Below the pieces are notes generated by a model, which ran no database searches, was not told the DNA's origin, and worked only from the letters and a program-made list of their open reading frames with translations. A stretch of DNA of 64,000 bases, from NCBI GenBank assembly GCA_021325365.1, contig JAJPHF010000063.1:1-64000 (forward strand), written 5' to 3'. How positions within the stretch are numbered: position 1 is the stretch's first letter; the number at the start of each line of letters is the position of its first letter. Source of the stretch: Pseudomonadota bacterium. GTDB taxonomy: Bacteria; Chloroflexota; UBA6077; JAJPHF01. Positions 7,500-17,070 of this stretch are shown in pieces. A program made the position numbers and the translations under genes.

Positions 7500-8738
7500 C
7501 TAGGGGCTTACGTCGAGGGGGTGCGAGGTCCAGGTTGTGCCGCCATCGGCCGTGGCGTAGAGGTTCGTGCTGCCGGGCGCGACGAGCCAGCCGTGCTCGG
7601 CCGTGGGGAACGACGCCGCGAAGGGCGCACTGACGATCGCCGCGCCAAAAGTATCGGGCAGCGGCGGCAGATCCTGCCAGCTCTGGCCCGCGTCGCGACT
7701 CACGCCCAGCGACACGGTGCCCGATCCCGCCGCGCCGGGCGGGCTGCAAGGCACGCAGGTGCCGACAACGTAGGCGGTGCCGGCGTCTACCGCCGCTAGG
7801 CGCACGCGGTTCCAGCCGCCGGTCCCCCGGGCCGCGTCCGTAGCCGGGAAGAACTGACCCGACTGCGCGACTGGCGTCCAGGTGGCGCCCGCGTCGCCGC
7901 TGCGGTACAGCGCCCAGCCGGTCTGCATCATAGCGCCCGGCGCCGTGAACAGCACCCAGGCCGTGTCGCCGTCGACGCACTGCACGTCGGCCGTGAACCC
8001 CTCGCGTAGGGGCTGTGCGTCGCCGGATGACTCGGCCGGCGCGACCAGCACGCTTGTCCAGGTCACACCGCCGTCGCCGGTGCGCCAGACACCGGCGTGG
8101 CTGGCGGCCCAGCCCTGGTCGGAGTCCGCCAGGCAGACCGACTGCATCGGCGCGGGCTGCGCGGCCGTGGGAGCCCACGTTTCGCCGCCATCGCTCGTCG
8201 CCGCGATCGCTCCCGGGGCGGGCTGAGGCGCCGCGGCCGGCTGGCCGCGCGGCGGCGCCATGCCCGCCAGTCCCCAGCCGACGGCGCGTGTGGCGAAGGA
8301 GACCGCAGCAAGGTCCGGCGTGGTCTCGTCCCGCCGCTGCCAGGTCTGGCCACCGTCCGTTGTGCCGACAAAAGAATGGCGGCCCACCGCCCAGCCGGTG
8401 CTGGGGTCCACGAACGCGAAGCTGGCGATCGGGTCGGTAGTGGAGATCTGGGGTGCCCACGTCTGACCGCCATCCGCGGTCGCTAGAATCCAGCCGAGCC
8501 CCGCCACCCAGCCGTGCCGGGCATCGACGAAGTGGACAGCCGTGAGGCTCGACGTGTCCTGATCGCTGACCTGCTCCGGCAGGCCAACCGGCTGACGGGG
8601 GTGGATGGCAAATGGGCTCAGGGGGCGCTGGGAGACGAGGGTCGGGGATGGCGCGAGGCGCGCGGCCGACGACGGTGCGAGCGCGAGGCCGGCGGCCAGT
8701 AGGATCGGGGCACCGAGTACGACGAGCCAGCGATTCAC
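7500..8738 (-). CDS. Exported Ycf48/BNR-type beta-propeller protein
   Basis: A 412-aa protein with an N-terminal signal or anchor (about residues 4-27, RWLVVLGAPILLAAGLALA) followed by repeated blades with the pattern GWAxG...TTDGGQTW (for example near residues 70-95, 115-135, 190-205, 225-240, 290-300 and 395-405). Such propellers are scaffolds outside the membrane. The GTG start overlaps the upstream TGA by 4 nt (GTGA) and has GGAGAGAGGAG before it, so it is the last gene of the moxR operon. No catalytic residue is evident. The frame is open further upstream, but that part overlaps the DUF4129 gene. Confidence 0.75.
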   Translation of the reverse strand: MNRWLVVLGAPILLAAGLALAPSSAARLAPSPTLVSQRPLSPFAIHPRQPVGLPEQVSDQDTSSLTAVHFVDARHGWVAGLGWILATADGGQTWAPQISTTDPIASFAFVDPSTGWAVGRHSFVGTTDGGQTWQRRDETTPDLAAVSFATRAVGWGLAGMAPPRGQPAAAPQPAPGAIAATSDGGETWAPTAAQPAPMQSVCLADSDQGWAASHAGVWRTGDGGVTWTSVLVAPAESSGDAQPLREGFTADVQCVDGDTAWVLFTAPGAMMQTGWALYRSGDAGATWTPVAQSGQFFPATDAARGTGGWNRVRLAAVDAGTAYVVGTCVPCSPPGAAGSGTVSLGVSRDAGQSWQDLPPLPDTFGAAIVSAPFAASFPTAEHGWLVAPGSTNLYATADGGTTWTSHPLDVSP

Positions 8739-10150
8739 GGCTGCTCTCCTCTCTCCCTGGGATCCGGGCGCCGGGAGGGCGGCAGCGCATCCAGCGCTTG
8801 CAGGCTCGCGCGGAGGCGCGCGAGCTCGGCGGCGGATGTCGCCGTGCCGCCGTACCGCGCCCGCTCGTAGGCTGCGGTCAGGACCGCGTAATGCGCGGCG
8901 GCGGCGGGCTCGTAGGCGACGAGCCGGCGCTGCAGCTCGGCGGGCGTCTCGGCGGGCGCGCGGGCGACGCCGCGGGCGCTGGCCCAGCGCAGCAGCACCC
9001 GGTAGGCAGCGCGCGCGTCGCGCACCTGGCTGTCGGAACGCCGGGTGGCCGCGCGGGCGCCGCCGGCCAGCCGCAGCAGCCAGCTGCGCACGCCGCCAAT
9101 CGCGTCGCGCGCATCCTGCCACGGCGTGCCGTCAGCCTCCATGGCCACTGGCCCGCGCACGCCAGGCCGAAACTCGACCCGCTGCAAGAGGGCGAGCAGG
9201 AGCCAGATGAGCGCGGCGGCGACCACCAGGATGCCGAGCACGGCGAGGACCGAGACGAGAACGCCAATCAGCTGCAACAGCCACTCGGGCGGCAGTGGGC
9301 GCTCGGCCAACTCGGGGGGCGGCTGGACCGGCCGCATCGTGGGCAGGTCGGTCGCCAACGGCAGCCGCAGGTTCAGCCGCGACAGCAGCCAGGCGAGCGG
9401 CAGGGTCACCAGCCAGAAGAGGGCACCAACAGCCTGACCGAGCAGTCCCAGGATAATGCCCGCTAGCTCAGGACTGAGCAGCGCGACAAGACCCACGCTG
9501 GCGACAAGGAGCGCCAGCGTCGTGGCCGCGACGACGCCAGTGGACGCGGCGGTCGGCGCGAGGCCGGCCTGCTCTTGACGCGCCAGGCCGACGGCGACGA
9601 GTCCCGCGCCCAGGTAGGCGATCACCGCCGCAGCGCTTGTCAGTGCGTCAATGCCGGCCGCGTCGCGGAACAGCACGAGCACGCCGAGCAGCGCGGCGCC
9701 GACGATCAGGAACTCGTCCCGCACACCGTCGGCGGTCAGCTCGGCGTCGGCCAGCGCGCCGCCGCGCCACCAGAGGCCGAACCCGACGAGCGCTGGCAGC
9801 ACGGCGCTGAGCAGCCACTCCAGCGGCCCGAGCAGCGGCCCCTCCTGTATCGCCGCCGGCGACGGTGGCGCGGTAAGCAGGCGCAGGGTGAAAGCGAGGC
9901 CAATGCCCACGTCGGCGCGAGCGACGGGCACGCCGCGGATGGGGCTGTGGCGGGTGGCAAGGTAGCCGAGCGGCAGCATGACGAGCGCGGCGAGCGGCCC
10001 GAGCGGCGCACGGCCGTCCGGCCCCGTGAGCCAGTGGGCGACGAGCGGGTAGACGAGCGCCGCCTCCATCGCCATCATCGGCCAAGGCAGGATCGAGCGC
10101 CGCGTGCCGAGTGCTGGGTGCAGCGTAGGACGGGGTGGGGGGAGCCTCAT
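8735..10150 (-). CDS. DUF4129-domain membrane protein
   Basis: A 471-aa protein with about eight hydrophobic segments over residues 25-310, then a cytosolic DUF4129 domain (about 380-455) with AYRVLLRWASARGVARAPAETPAELQRRL and a following HYAVLTAAYERARYGG. In many bacteria DUF4129 is fused or adjacent to transglutaminase-like proteins downstream of moxR and DUF58; no transglutaminase core is present here. The ATG overlaps the DUF58 stop (ATGA), so the two are translationally coupled. The open frame continues upstream, but that region is the other frame of the DUF58 gene. Confidence 0.8.
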   Translation of the reverse strand: MRLPPPRPTLHPALGTRRSILPWPMMAMEAALVYPLVAHWLTGPDGRAPLGPLAALVMLPLGYLATRHSPIRGVPVARADVGIGLAFTLRLLTAPPSPAAIQEGPLLGPLEWLLSAVLPALVGFGLWWRGGALADAELTADGVRDEFLIVGAALLGVLVLFRDAAGIDALTSAAAVIAYLGAGLVAVGLARQEQAGLAPTAASTGVVAATTLALLVASVGLVALLSPELAGIILGLLGQAVGALFWLVTLPLAWLLSRLNLRLPLATDLPTMRPVQPPPELAERPLPPEWLLQLIGVLVSVLAVLGILVVAAALIWLLLALLQRVEFRPGVRGPVAMEADGTPWQDARDAIGGVRSWLLRLAGGARAATRRSDSQVRDARAAYRVLLRWASARGVARAPAETPAELQRRLVAYEPAAAAHYAVLTAAYERARYGGTATSAAELARLRASLQALDALPPSRRPDPRERGEQP

Positions 10151-11541
10151 CCGAACTCCCCTTGCAGCGTCGGCGCGCCCTCCAGCACGGCGACGAGATC
10201 GCTGTTCGGCGTGAGCGGGACCACCCGCTCGCGTGGCAGCGGCGGCGCGCGGTGGCCCGACCCGGCGAGCAGGACGACGACCGCGCGCCCGCCTTCCGCG
10301 AGCTGCGCGAGCGTCGCCGGCAAGTCGGCTGCTAGCTCGGATACGGCCAGCACAACGGCGCTGCCGCGCGGGATGGAGGATGGGGAGTAGGGGATGGGGG
10401 AGGGCGCCTCTTCGCCCTCTCCCAGTCCCCACCCCCTATCCCGTGGCCCCTGGCCTCTGGTTGGTCCCACTTCAATCCGGGCGAGCCATTCCAGCAGCGT
10501 TTCGAGCTGCGCTGGGCTGGCGCTCGGCGGCACGGTGACCGGCGGGCGGGCGTCTGTGTACAGCCCGACGGGATGGCCGGCCGCATGGAGGTAGACGGCG
10601 ATGGACGCGAGGGCCGACACGGCTAGCTCGAACAGCGTCTCGCGGTAGAGCGCTAGTACGACGTCGAACGACGCGGCGTCGAGCACCAAGCTGACCTGCA
10701 GTGTTGTCGTCGGCTCGGGCACGCGCACCTGGAGGGAGCCCTGGTGCGCGGTGGCAGGCCAGTGCACCAGGCGCGGCGGGTCGCCAGGCTGGTAGGCGCG
10801 CAGCCAGGCGGTCCGCGTGGGGTCGGTGACCAGGCCGCGGCGGCTGGCTGCGTCGAGCGTGGGGTGGCGCAGCGGCAGGGTAAGCCGCCGCAAGGGTACC
10901 ACACGCGGGTAGACGATCGCTTGCAGGTGGGCGGGCAGCAGTATCTCCCGCTCGCCCAAGCCAAACGGATCGCCCGCGCGCACGCGGACCGGCCCGAGAG
11001 AAAACGTGCCGCGGTGCCGGCAGGCCAGGCGGTGCCGCCAGCGCGCTCGCTGGTACGGCCAGAGCGAGGCGCCCTGGCACAGCCAGCCCTGCCCGCGCGC
11101 CTCGACCGACTCGATCAGCTCCTCGCCGGGATCGAGCGCCAGCGGCAGCCGCTCCCACACCTCGACCCAGGGCAGCGGCAGCAGCTTGCGGTTGCTCAGA
11201 CGGGTGTCGAGGACGAGCGTGTCGCCGCAGAAGGCCCGCACGACGGGGGAATAGGGGATAGGCGGTAAGGGATGGGGGAGGATAGCGGCGGCTTGCTCAC
11301 CGTCCCGCATATCTCCTGGCCCCACCCCTATCCCCTGCCGTGTGTAGACGAGGCCCACCAGCGCGTAGCGCGCCCAGAGGCGGGCGAGCAGTCCGACGAG
11401 CAGGAGGCTGCCGGCCAGCAGCGCGACCCACGGCGCACCCAGCCGGGCGGCGACGAGCGTGGCCCCAAGCAGAAGCGCTAGCCCCGGAGGGCCGAACAAC
11501 CCCGGCGGCGCGTGGGGCGGGCGCGTCTCCGGGGTAATCAT
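10147..11541 (-). CDS. DUF58 family protein with two repeat-derived insertions
   Basis: A 464-aa protein of the DUF58 (MoxR-associated, vWA-like) family: two N-terminal membrane segments (about 15-60), then the DUF58 motif RAYQPGDPPRLVHWPATAHQGSLQVRVPE. These proteins are thought to act with MoxR ATPases in envelope functions. Two stretches look foreign: about residues 69-99 (HPLPPIPYSPVV) and about 359-390 (PSPIPYSPSSIPRG). They are translations of GGGGATAGGGGA-type palindromes that stayed in frame. The ATG start is uncertain; a GTG 9 nt upstream is possible and neither has a good ribosome site. Confidence 0.82.
   Translation of the reverse strand: MITPETRPPHAPPGLFGPPGLALLLGATLVAARLGAPWVALLAGSLLLVGLLARLWARYALVGLVYTRQGIGVGPGDMRDGEQAAAILPHPLPPIPYSPVVRAFCGDTLVLDTRLSNRKLLPLPWVEVWERLPLALDPGEELIESVEARGQGWLCQGASLWPYQRARWRHRLACRHRGTFSLGPVRVRAGDPFGLGEREILLPAHLQAIVYPRVVPLRRLTLPLRHPTLDAASRRGLVTDPTRTAWLRAYQPGDPPRLVHWPATAHQGSLQVRVPEPTTTLQVSLVLDAASFDVVLALYRETLFELAVSALASIAVYLHAAGHPVGLYTDARPPVTVPPSASPAQLETLLEWLARIEVGPTRGQGPRDRGWGLGEGEEAPSPIPYSPSSIPRGSAVVLAVSELAADLPATLAQLAEGGRAVVVLLAGSGHRAPPLPRERVVPLTPNSDLVAVLEGAPTLQGEFG
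10371..10466. repeat. In-frame GGGGATGGGG/CCCCTATCCC palindromic element (B1)
   Basis: A roughly 95-bp imperfect palindrome whose left arm is rich in GGGGAGTAGGGGATGGGG and right arm in CCCCACCCCCTATCCC, with an inner GAGGGCG...CGCCCTC stem. It lies within the DUF58 gene and adds about 31 codons without breaking the frame. The same family is at 11245-11338 and 16594-16680. Confidence 0.75.
11245..11338. repeat. In-frame palindromic element (B2)
   Basis: Second copy in the DUF58 gene: left arm GGGGAATAGGGGATAGG, right arm CCCCACCCCTATCCCC. It encodes about 31 residues between the N-terminal membrane segments and the conserved core, again in frame. Confidence 0.72.
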
Positions 11542-11608
11542 CGTCCGCACCGGGGGGCAGCCGGCCGCGCCGTAATGGGCTGACGAGCGAGCAGGGCCGC
11601 CATGCCGG

Positions 11609-12601
11609 CTACTCCACGGGCACGGGGAGCGTCTCGATCAGCGAGGCGAGCACGTCGGCGGCGGACCGGCCGCGCAGCCGGGCGTCCACGCCCAAGACAA
11701 GGCGGTGCGCGAGCACGGGCGCCGCCAGTCGCTTCACGTCGTCTGGCGTGACGAACTCACGACCCTGCATGGCCGCCCACGCCTGGGCGGCGTGGTACAG
11801 GTCGAGGGTGGCGCGCGGGCTGGCGCCCAGCCGCACGTCGGCATGCTCGCGGGTAGCGCGGGCCACCGCCACCAGGTACTCCTCGACGGCCGGCTCGACG
11901 TGTACCTGGCGGCAGGCGGCGTGGAGCGCCAGCGCCTCCTCGGGCGTGACGACCGCCGGGACGGAGAGCTGAGTGCTGGGAGATGAAGGCTGCGCCGTGG
12001 CGCCGACCGTGCCGTCCACTGCCGGCGCGGCCTCCTCGCGGGCGCGGCGGAGCATTAGGCGCTCGTCTTCGGCGGCGGGGTAGCCGAGGCTCAGGCGCAG
12101 GAGGAAGCGGTCGAGCTGCGCCTCGGGCAGCGGAAAGGTGCCCTCTAGCTCGACGGGGTTCTGGGTGGCGATGACGGTGAAAGGCCGGGGCAGCGGATGC
12201 GTCACGCCGTCCACGCTCACCTGCCGCTCCTGCATCGCCTCCAGCACGGCCGACTGGGTACGGGGGGTGGCGCGGTTGATCTCGTCGGCCATGAGCACGT
12301 TGGCGAACACGGGGCCGGGGCGGAAGTCGAAGGCGCTTGTGCGCTGGTCGAACACGGCGACGCCGGTCACGTCCGAGGGGAGCAGGTCGGGCGTACACTG
12401 GAGCCGCCGAAACGTGCCCCCCAGCGACTGCGCCAGGGCACGCGCGAGCGTCGTCTTGCCCGTGCCCGGCACGTCCTCGATCAGCACGTGGCCCTCGCAC
12501 AGCAGGGCGACCACGGCTAGCTCGACCGCGCCGCGCTTGCCGACGAGCACGCGCTCGACGTTGTCGCACAGCCGGCGCGCGGCGTCCTGTACCCGCTCCA
12601 C
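11609..12601 (-). CDS. MoxR-family AAA+ ATPase
   Basis: A 330-aa AAA+ chaperone-like ATPase. Walker A is PGTGKTT (45-51), Walker B VLMADEINRA (102-111) and sensor 1 VIATQNPVELEGTFPLPEAQLDRF. The C-terminal lid contains SPRATLDLYHAAQAWAAMQGREFVTPDDVK. Together with the downstream DUF58 and DUF4129 proteins it forms the common moxR module acting on cell-envelope or complex assembly. A short insertion near residues 205-215 (PSSPSTQLSVP) looks like a relic of the CAGCACTCAGCACTC repeat. A 48-nt gap separates it from the proline-rich gene upstream. Confidence 0.95.
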   Translation of the reverse strand: MERVQDAARRLCDNVERVLVGKRGAVELAVVALLCEGHVLIEDVPGTGKTTLARALAQSLGGTFRRLQCTPDLLPSDVTGVAVFDQRTSAFDFRPGPVFANVLMADEINRATPRTQSAVLEAMQERQVSVDGVTHPLPRPFTVIATQNPVELEGTFPLPEAQLDRFLLRLSLGYPAAEDERLMLRRAREEAAPAVDGTVGATAQPSSPSTQLSVPAVVTPEEALALHAACRQVHVEPAVEEYLVAVARATREHADVRLGASPRATLDLYHAAQAWAAMQGREFVTPDDVKRLAAPVLAHRLVLGVDARLRGRSAADVLASLIETLPVPVE

Positions 12602-12649
12602 GCTCGCTCTCCCTGTCGCGGCCCTATCTTAGCATCGCACGGCACGGCG

Positions 12650-13885
12650 TCAGCGGGGCCAGAACAGCGCGAGGGGCCGCGGCCGGGGCGGGGCAGCGCC
12701 CTCGGGCGGGCTCTCGCTCTCGTCGTCGGGGACGGGCTGCGGCGTGACGGTGGGCACCGCCAGGACGGGCGTGATCTGGCCGGGCGCCGCCGTGGGCCGC
12801 GCCGTGGGCACCTGAATCGGCGTCGGCGACGGCGTGGACGGCGTTGGGGTGGCCGCCTCGGTCGGCGGCGCCACGCCCGGCGCCTCGGGCGGGAACGGGA
12901 CGCCCGGCGGCCAGCCGGGCGGGGGAGGCGCCGCGTACCCCGGTGGCGGCGGGGCGCCGGCGTAACCCGGCGGCGGGGGGGCGCCGGCGTAACCCGGCGG
13001 AGGGGGCGCGGCCGGATAGCCGGGTGGCGGCGGCGCCGCGTAGCCCGGCGGCGGGGGGACGCCCGGTGGCAGTGCCGCGCCCGGCGGGTAGGCGCCCGCG
13101 GGGGCGGCCGGATAGCCCGGCGGCGCGGGATAGCCGGGGGGCGGCGGCGCGCCGGCGTAGCCGGGGGGCGGCAATCCGGGTGTCAGCGCCGCGCCCTCCG
13201 GCGGCTGGTCCGGCGGGAGCGCTCCACCGGGTGCCTGGGGGGCGGGCGGCGGATAGCCAGGCGGGGGCTGGCCCGCGGGCGGCGCCGGCACCTGCCCCGG
13301 CGGCGCGCCGGCCTCGCCCGGCACCGCGGCCGGTGGCCCTTGTGGCGAGCCCTGGGGCGGCCCGGTGGGCGCGTCCTGGCATTGCACCGGTCCCTGGGCG
13401 ACCACCTGCGGCGGCGCGCCGGGCGGGCCCTGGAGGCTGAGCGTGACCGCGGCGCCGGGCACTGGTAGGCCGCGCACCGTGCCGCGGAGGGGAATGGGCG
13501 CCCCGGCGGCGGCGCCGACGGGCGGGCCGCTGATCTGCTCGGCGCCCACGGTCGTGGCGACGACGAGCAGCGGCGCCTGGCCGGGCTGCAAATTGATGAT
13601 CACGGCATCCACCTCGGTGCCCGCGGGCGCCGGGGTGGTGTTGACGTTGGCCGCGATGCCGGTGTCGCCGGACGGGACGAGGGCCGCGCTGCCCAGGCCG
13701 GAACAGGGCGCCTGGTCCAGCACGCCCTCGGGATCGGTCGCGCCGCCGGGCGCGGCCACGCCGCGCGCGAGGGCGGCCGGGGACGTGGCGGGGCGAGCAC
13801 CCGCAGCCAGCCACGCGAGGGGGCTGGCTGCCACCAGCAGGTTCAGCGCTACTGCCAGCCCCGCCGGCGAGCCAAGCCGTCGCAT
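12650..13885 (-). CDS. Proline/glycine-rich exported protein with PPPGYA repeats
   Basis: A 411-aa protein, family not recognised. The ATG follows GGGGG. A signal peptide or anchor lies at about residues 8-34, then a folded-looking region to about residue 150 with alternating hydrophobic strands (VIINLQPGQAPLLVVATT). Residues about 165-325 are a low-complexity tract with many units of the type PPPPGYAGAPPPPGYA. The C-terminus is Pro/Thr-rich and acidic. Similar tracts occur in envelope-exposed proteins. It sits upstream of moxR on the same strand and may be the first gene of that operon. Confidence 0.65.
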   Translation of the reverse strand: MRRLGSPAGLAVALNLLVAASPLAWLAAGARPATSPAALARGVAAPGGATDPEGVLDQAPCSGLGSAALVPSGDTGIAANVNTTPAPAGTEVDAVIINLQPGQAPLLVVATTVGAEQISGPPVGAAAGAPIPLRGTVRGLPVPGAAVTLSLQGPPGAPPQVVAQGPVQCQDAPTGPPQGSPQGPPAAVPGEAGAPPGQVPAPPAGQPPPGYPPPAPQAPGGALPPDQPPEGAALTPGLPPPGYAGAPPPPGYPAPPGYPAAPAGAYPPGAALPPGVPPPPGYAAPPPPGYPAAPPPPGYAGAPPPPGYAGAPPPPGYAAPPPPGWPPGVPFPPEAPGVAPPTEAATPTPSTPSPTPIQVPTARPTAAPGQITPVLAVPTVTPQPVPDDESESPPEGAAPPRPRPLALFWPR

Positions 13886-14079
13886 GCTGTCGCCCCCACT
13901 TGCTCTGGTATCGCGTCCCGGGTGCTCCGCCAGGGGCTGGGAACGCCCGCGCCTGGCGCTGAACCGTCGACCGCCTGCCAAGGGTGCCCGCGCGAGCCGC
14001 CCGAGGCGGCTCGCTCTATCTTACGGCGCGCGGCGGCGGGGCTCGTAGGTTTCACGGCCGTGCGTCATGATGATGCGGC

Positions 14080-14393
14080 GCAGTAATTCATCCGAGGAAC
14101 GGTCAAACGATGCTCCTTTACCGGGTGGTTAACTGGTAGGCCGGGCGCGGGTCTGCGCGTGCTCCTCGGGCGCGGAAGGTCGCATCGTTTACCCCGTACG
14201 ATACTCCCCCGGTAGCTCGTCGCGGGCCGGGCCGGCGGGGCGGGGTGCCCCGGGCCGGGCGCGGGCGGCGGGCGCGAGGAAGGTGTGTACGGGCAGGGAC
14301 GGCGACCACGTCGCGCCGAGGGCGGGCGCTCTCCGGCGCGCCTCGCGGCCTCTCTGTATAGAAGGCATTGGCGCGAGGCGGTTGTCCGGGGGA
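14080..14393 (-). repeat. Long dispersed repeat, copy 2 (uninterrupted)
   Basis: The reverse complement of 14393-14080 matches 1045-1077 plus 1361-1640 of copy 1. Around 14353-14360 this copy has about 8 nt where copy 1 has 283 bp, so it looks like the unoccupied form. The gap 13886-14439 between the proline-rich gene and the amidohydrolase holds nothing else that I can identify. An open frame at 14065-14595 on the minus strand only translates this repeat. Confidence 0.75.
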
Positions 14394-14439
14394 GGAGAGA
14401 CGGGTCAGCTGTGCTATAGTCGCGCGGAGGGGAGGGCTT

Positions 14440-15446
14440 ATGCTCGACGGGACTCGCGTCATCGACGTTCACCACCACTTCCTGCCGCGCGCGGTGTACG
14501 ACGCGCTGAAGGCCGAGGCCGGCGGCGGCGTGCGGCTGGTCAACGACCGCATCAGCATCACGCTGCGGGATGAGCTGTGCAGCGTCGAGGCGCACCTGCG
14601 CACGATGGACGAGGCCACGTCGACGCCGCCATCCTCACGTACTCGGGCGTCAGCATCCTGGGCATGCCGACCTGCCGCACGCTGAACGAGGGCTTCGCCG
14701 AGATCCAACGGCAGAACCCGGGGCGGCTGTACGGCTCGATCCACCTGGCGCTCGAGGAGCCGGAGGCGGGGCCGGCGGAGCTGGAGCGCGGCGTGCGGGA
14801 GCTGGGGCTGAACGCCGTGGCGCTGCCGACCTCGGCGGGATCGGTGGTGCTCGACGACCGCGCGCTCGGCCCGATCTGGCGCAAGATCCAGGAGCTGGAC
14901 GTGCCAGTGATCCTGCACCCGGCCCTCCTGCCGCAAGGGTTCACCACCGACTACGGGCTGGAGCGCTCCTGCGGGCGGCCGTTCGACACGACGCTGGCGG
15001 CGGTGCGCATCATGAACAGCGTGTTCCCGGAGTTCCCGAACCTGAAATTCGTGCTGCCGCACCTGGGCGGCACGTCGGTCTTCCTGCGGGGGCGCATCTC
15101 CATGATCTCGTTCGAGCCGCCGGAGGTCCCGTTGCCGCCGGAGAAGCGGCAGGTCGGCAAGACGCAGCGCGAGCAGCGGGCGCTGGGGCTCGACAAGGTG
15201 TTCGAGGAGCGGTGGTCGAAGTTCTACTTCGACACGGCCGGGACGGGGGGCTGGGCGCCCGCCGTCGAGATGACGGCGGCCGTGGTGACGCCGCAGCGGA
15301 TGGTGTTCGGCTCGGACTATCCGCTGGAGTCGAGCTCGGGCGCCACGGTGAGCGAGCTGGTCGAGATGATCGGCAACCTGCGCCTGCCGACGGACGATCG
15401 GCGCGCCATCGCCGGCGAGACCGCGGCCAGCCTCTTCCGTCTGTAG
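14440..15446 (+). pseudogene. Amidohydrolase (ACMSD/TIM-barrel family), frameshifted
   Basis: A metal-dependent amidohydrolase 2-family protein in two frames. The N-terminal part starts at the ATG after GGAGGGGAGGG and carries the metal motif VIDVHHHFLP. It continues to DEA near 14616, after which the match resumes one base earlier in frame as VDAAILTYSGVSILGMP and runs to the stop at 15446, including HPALLPQGF, LPHLGGTSVFL, KFYFDTAG and VFGSDYPLE. One base is missing at about 14617. Restored length is about 335 aa, usual for decarboxylase or hydrolase members acting on aromatic or carboxylate substrates. Either a recent pseudogene or a sequence error. Confidence 0.85.
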
Positions 15447-15515
15447 CGCTCAGTGCTGAGTGCTGAGTCCCGGGCCTCACAGCGCTCCGACCCTGGCCGG
15501 AGCGCCAACCCAGGC

Positions 15516-16892
<1,377 letters not shown>

Positions 16893-17070
16893 GCGGCGGG
16901 AGGCGACTGCCGACCCGGGCCGGGGGCTGGGCTGGCAGCCGACGACGACCTTTGCGATAATACCCCCCGCGTCCGCCTCGCACAGCATTGCAGGGACGGG
17001 GCCGAACGTCGCCGGACGCGGGCGCGCACAAATGGTTCCGGCGTTCGGCCGGCATGCAGAGGAAGGGTCC

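Noticed and set aside
8612..9466. 284-codon frame on the plus strand over the DUF4129 gene
   Set aside because: Shadow frame, Gly/Arg/Gln-rich, opposite to a well-supported gene.
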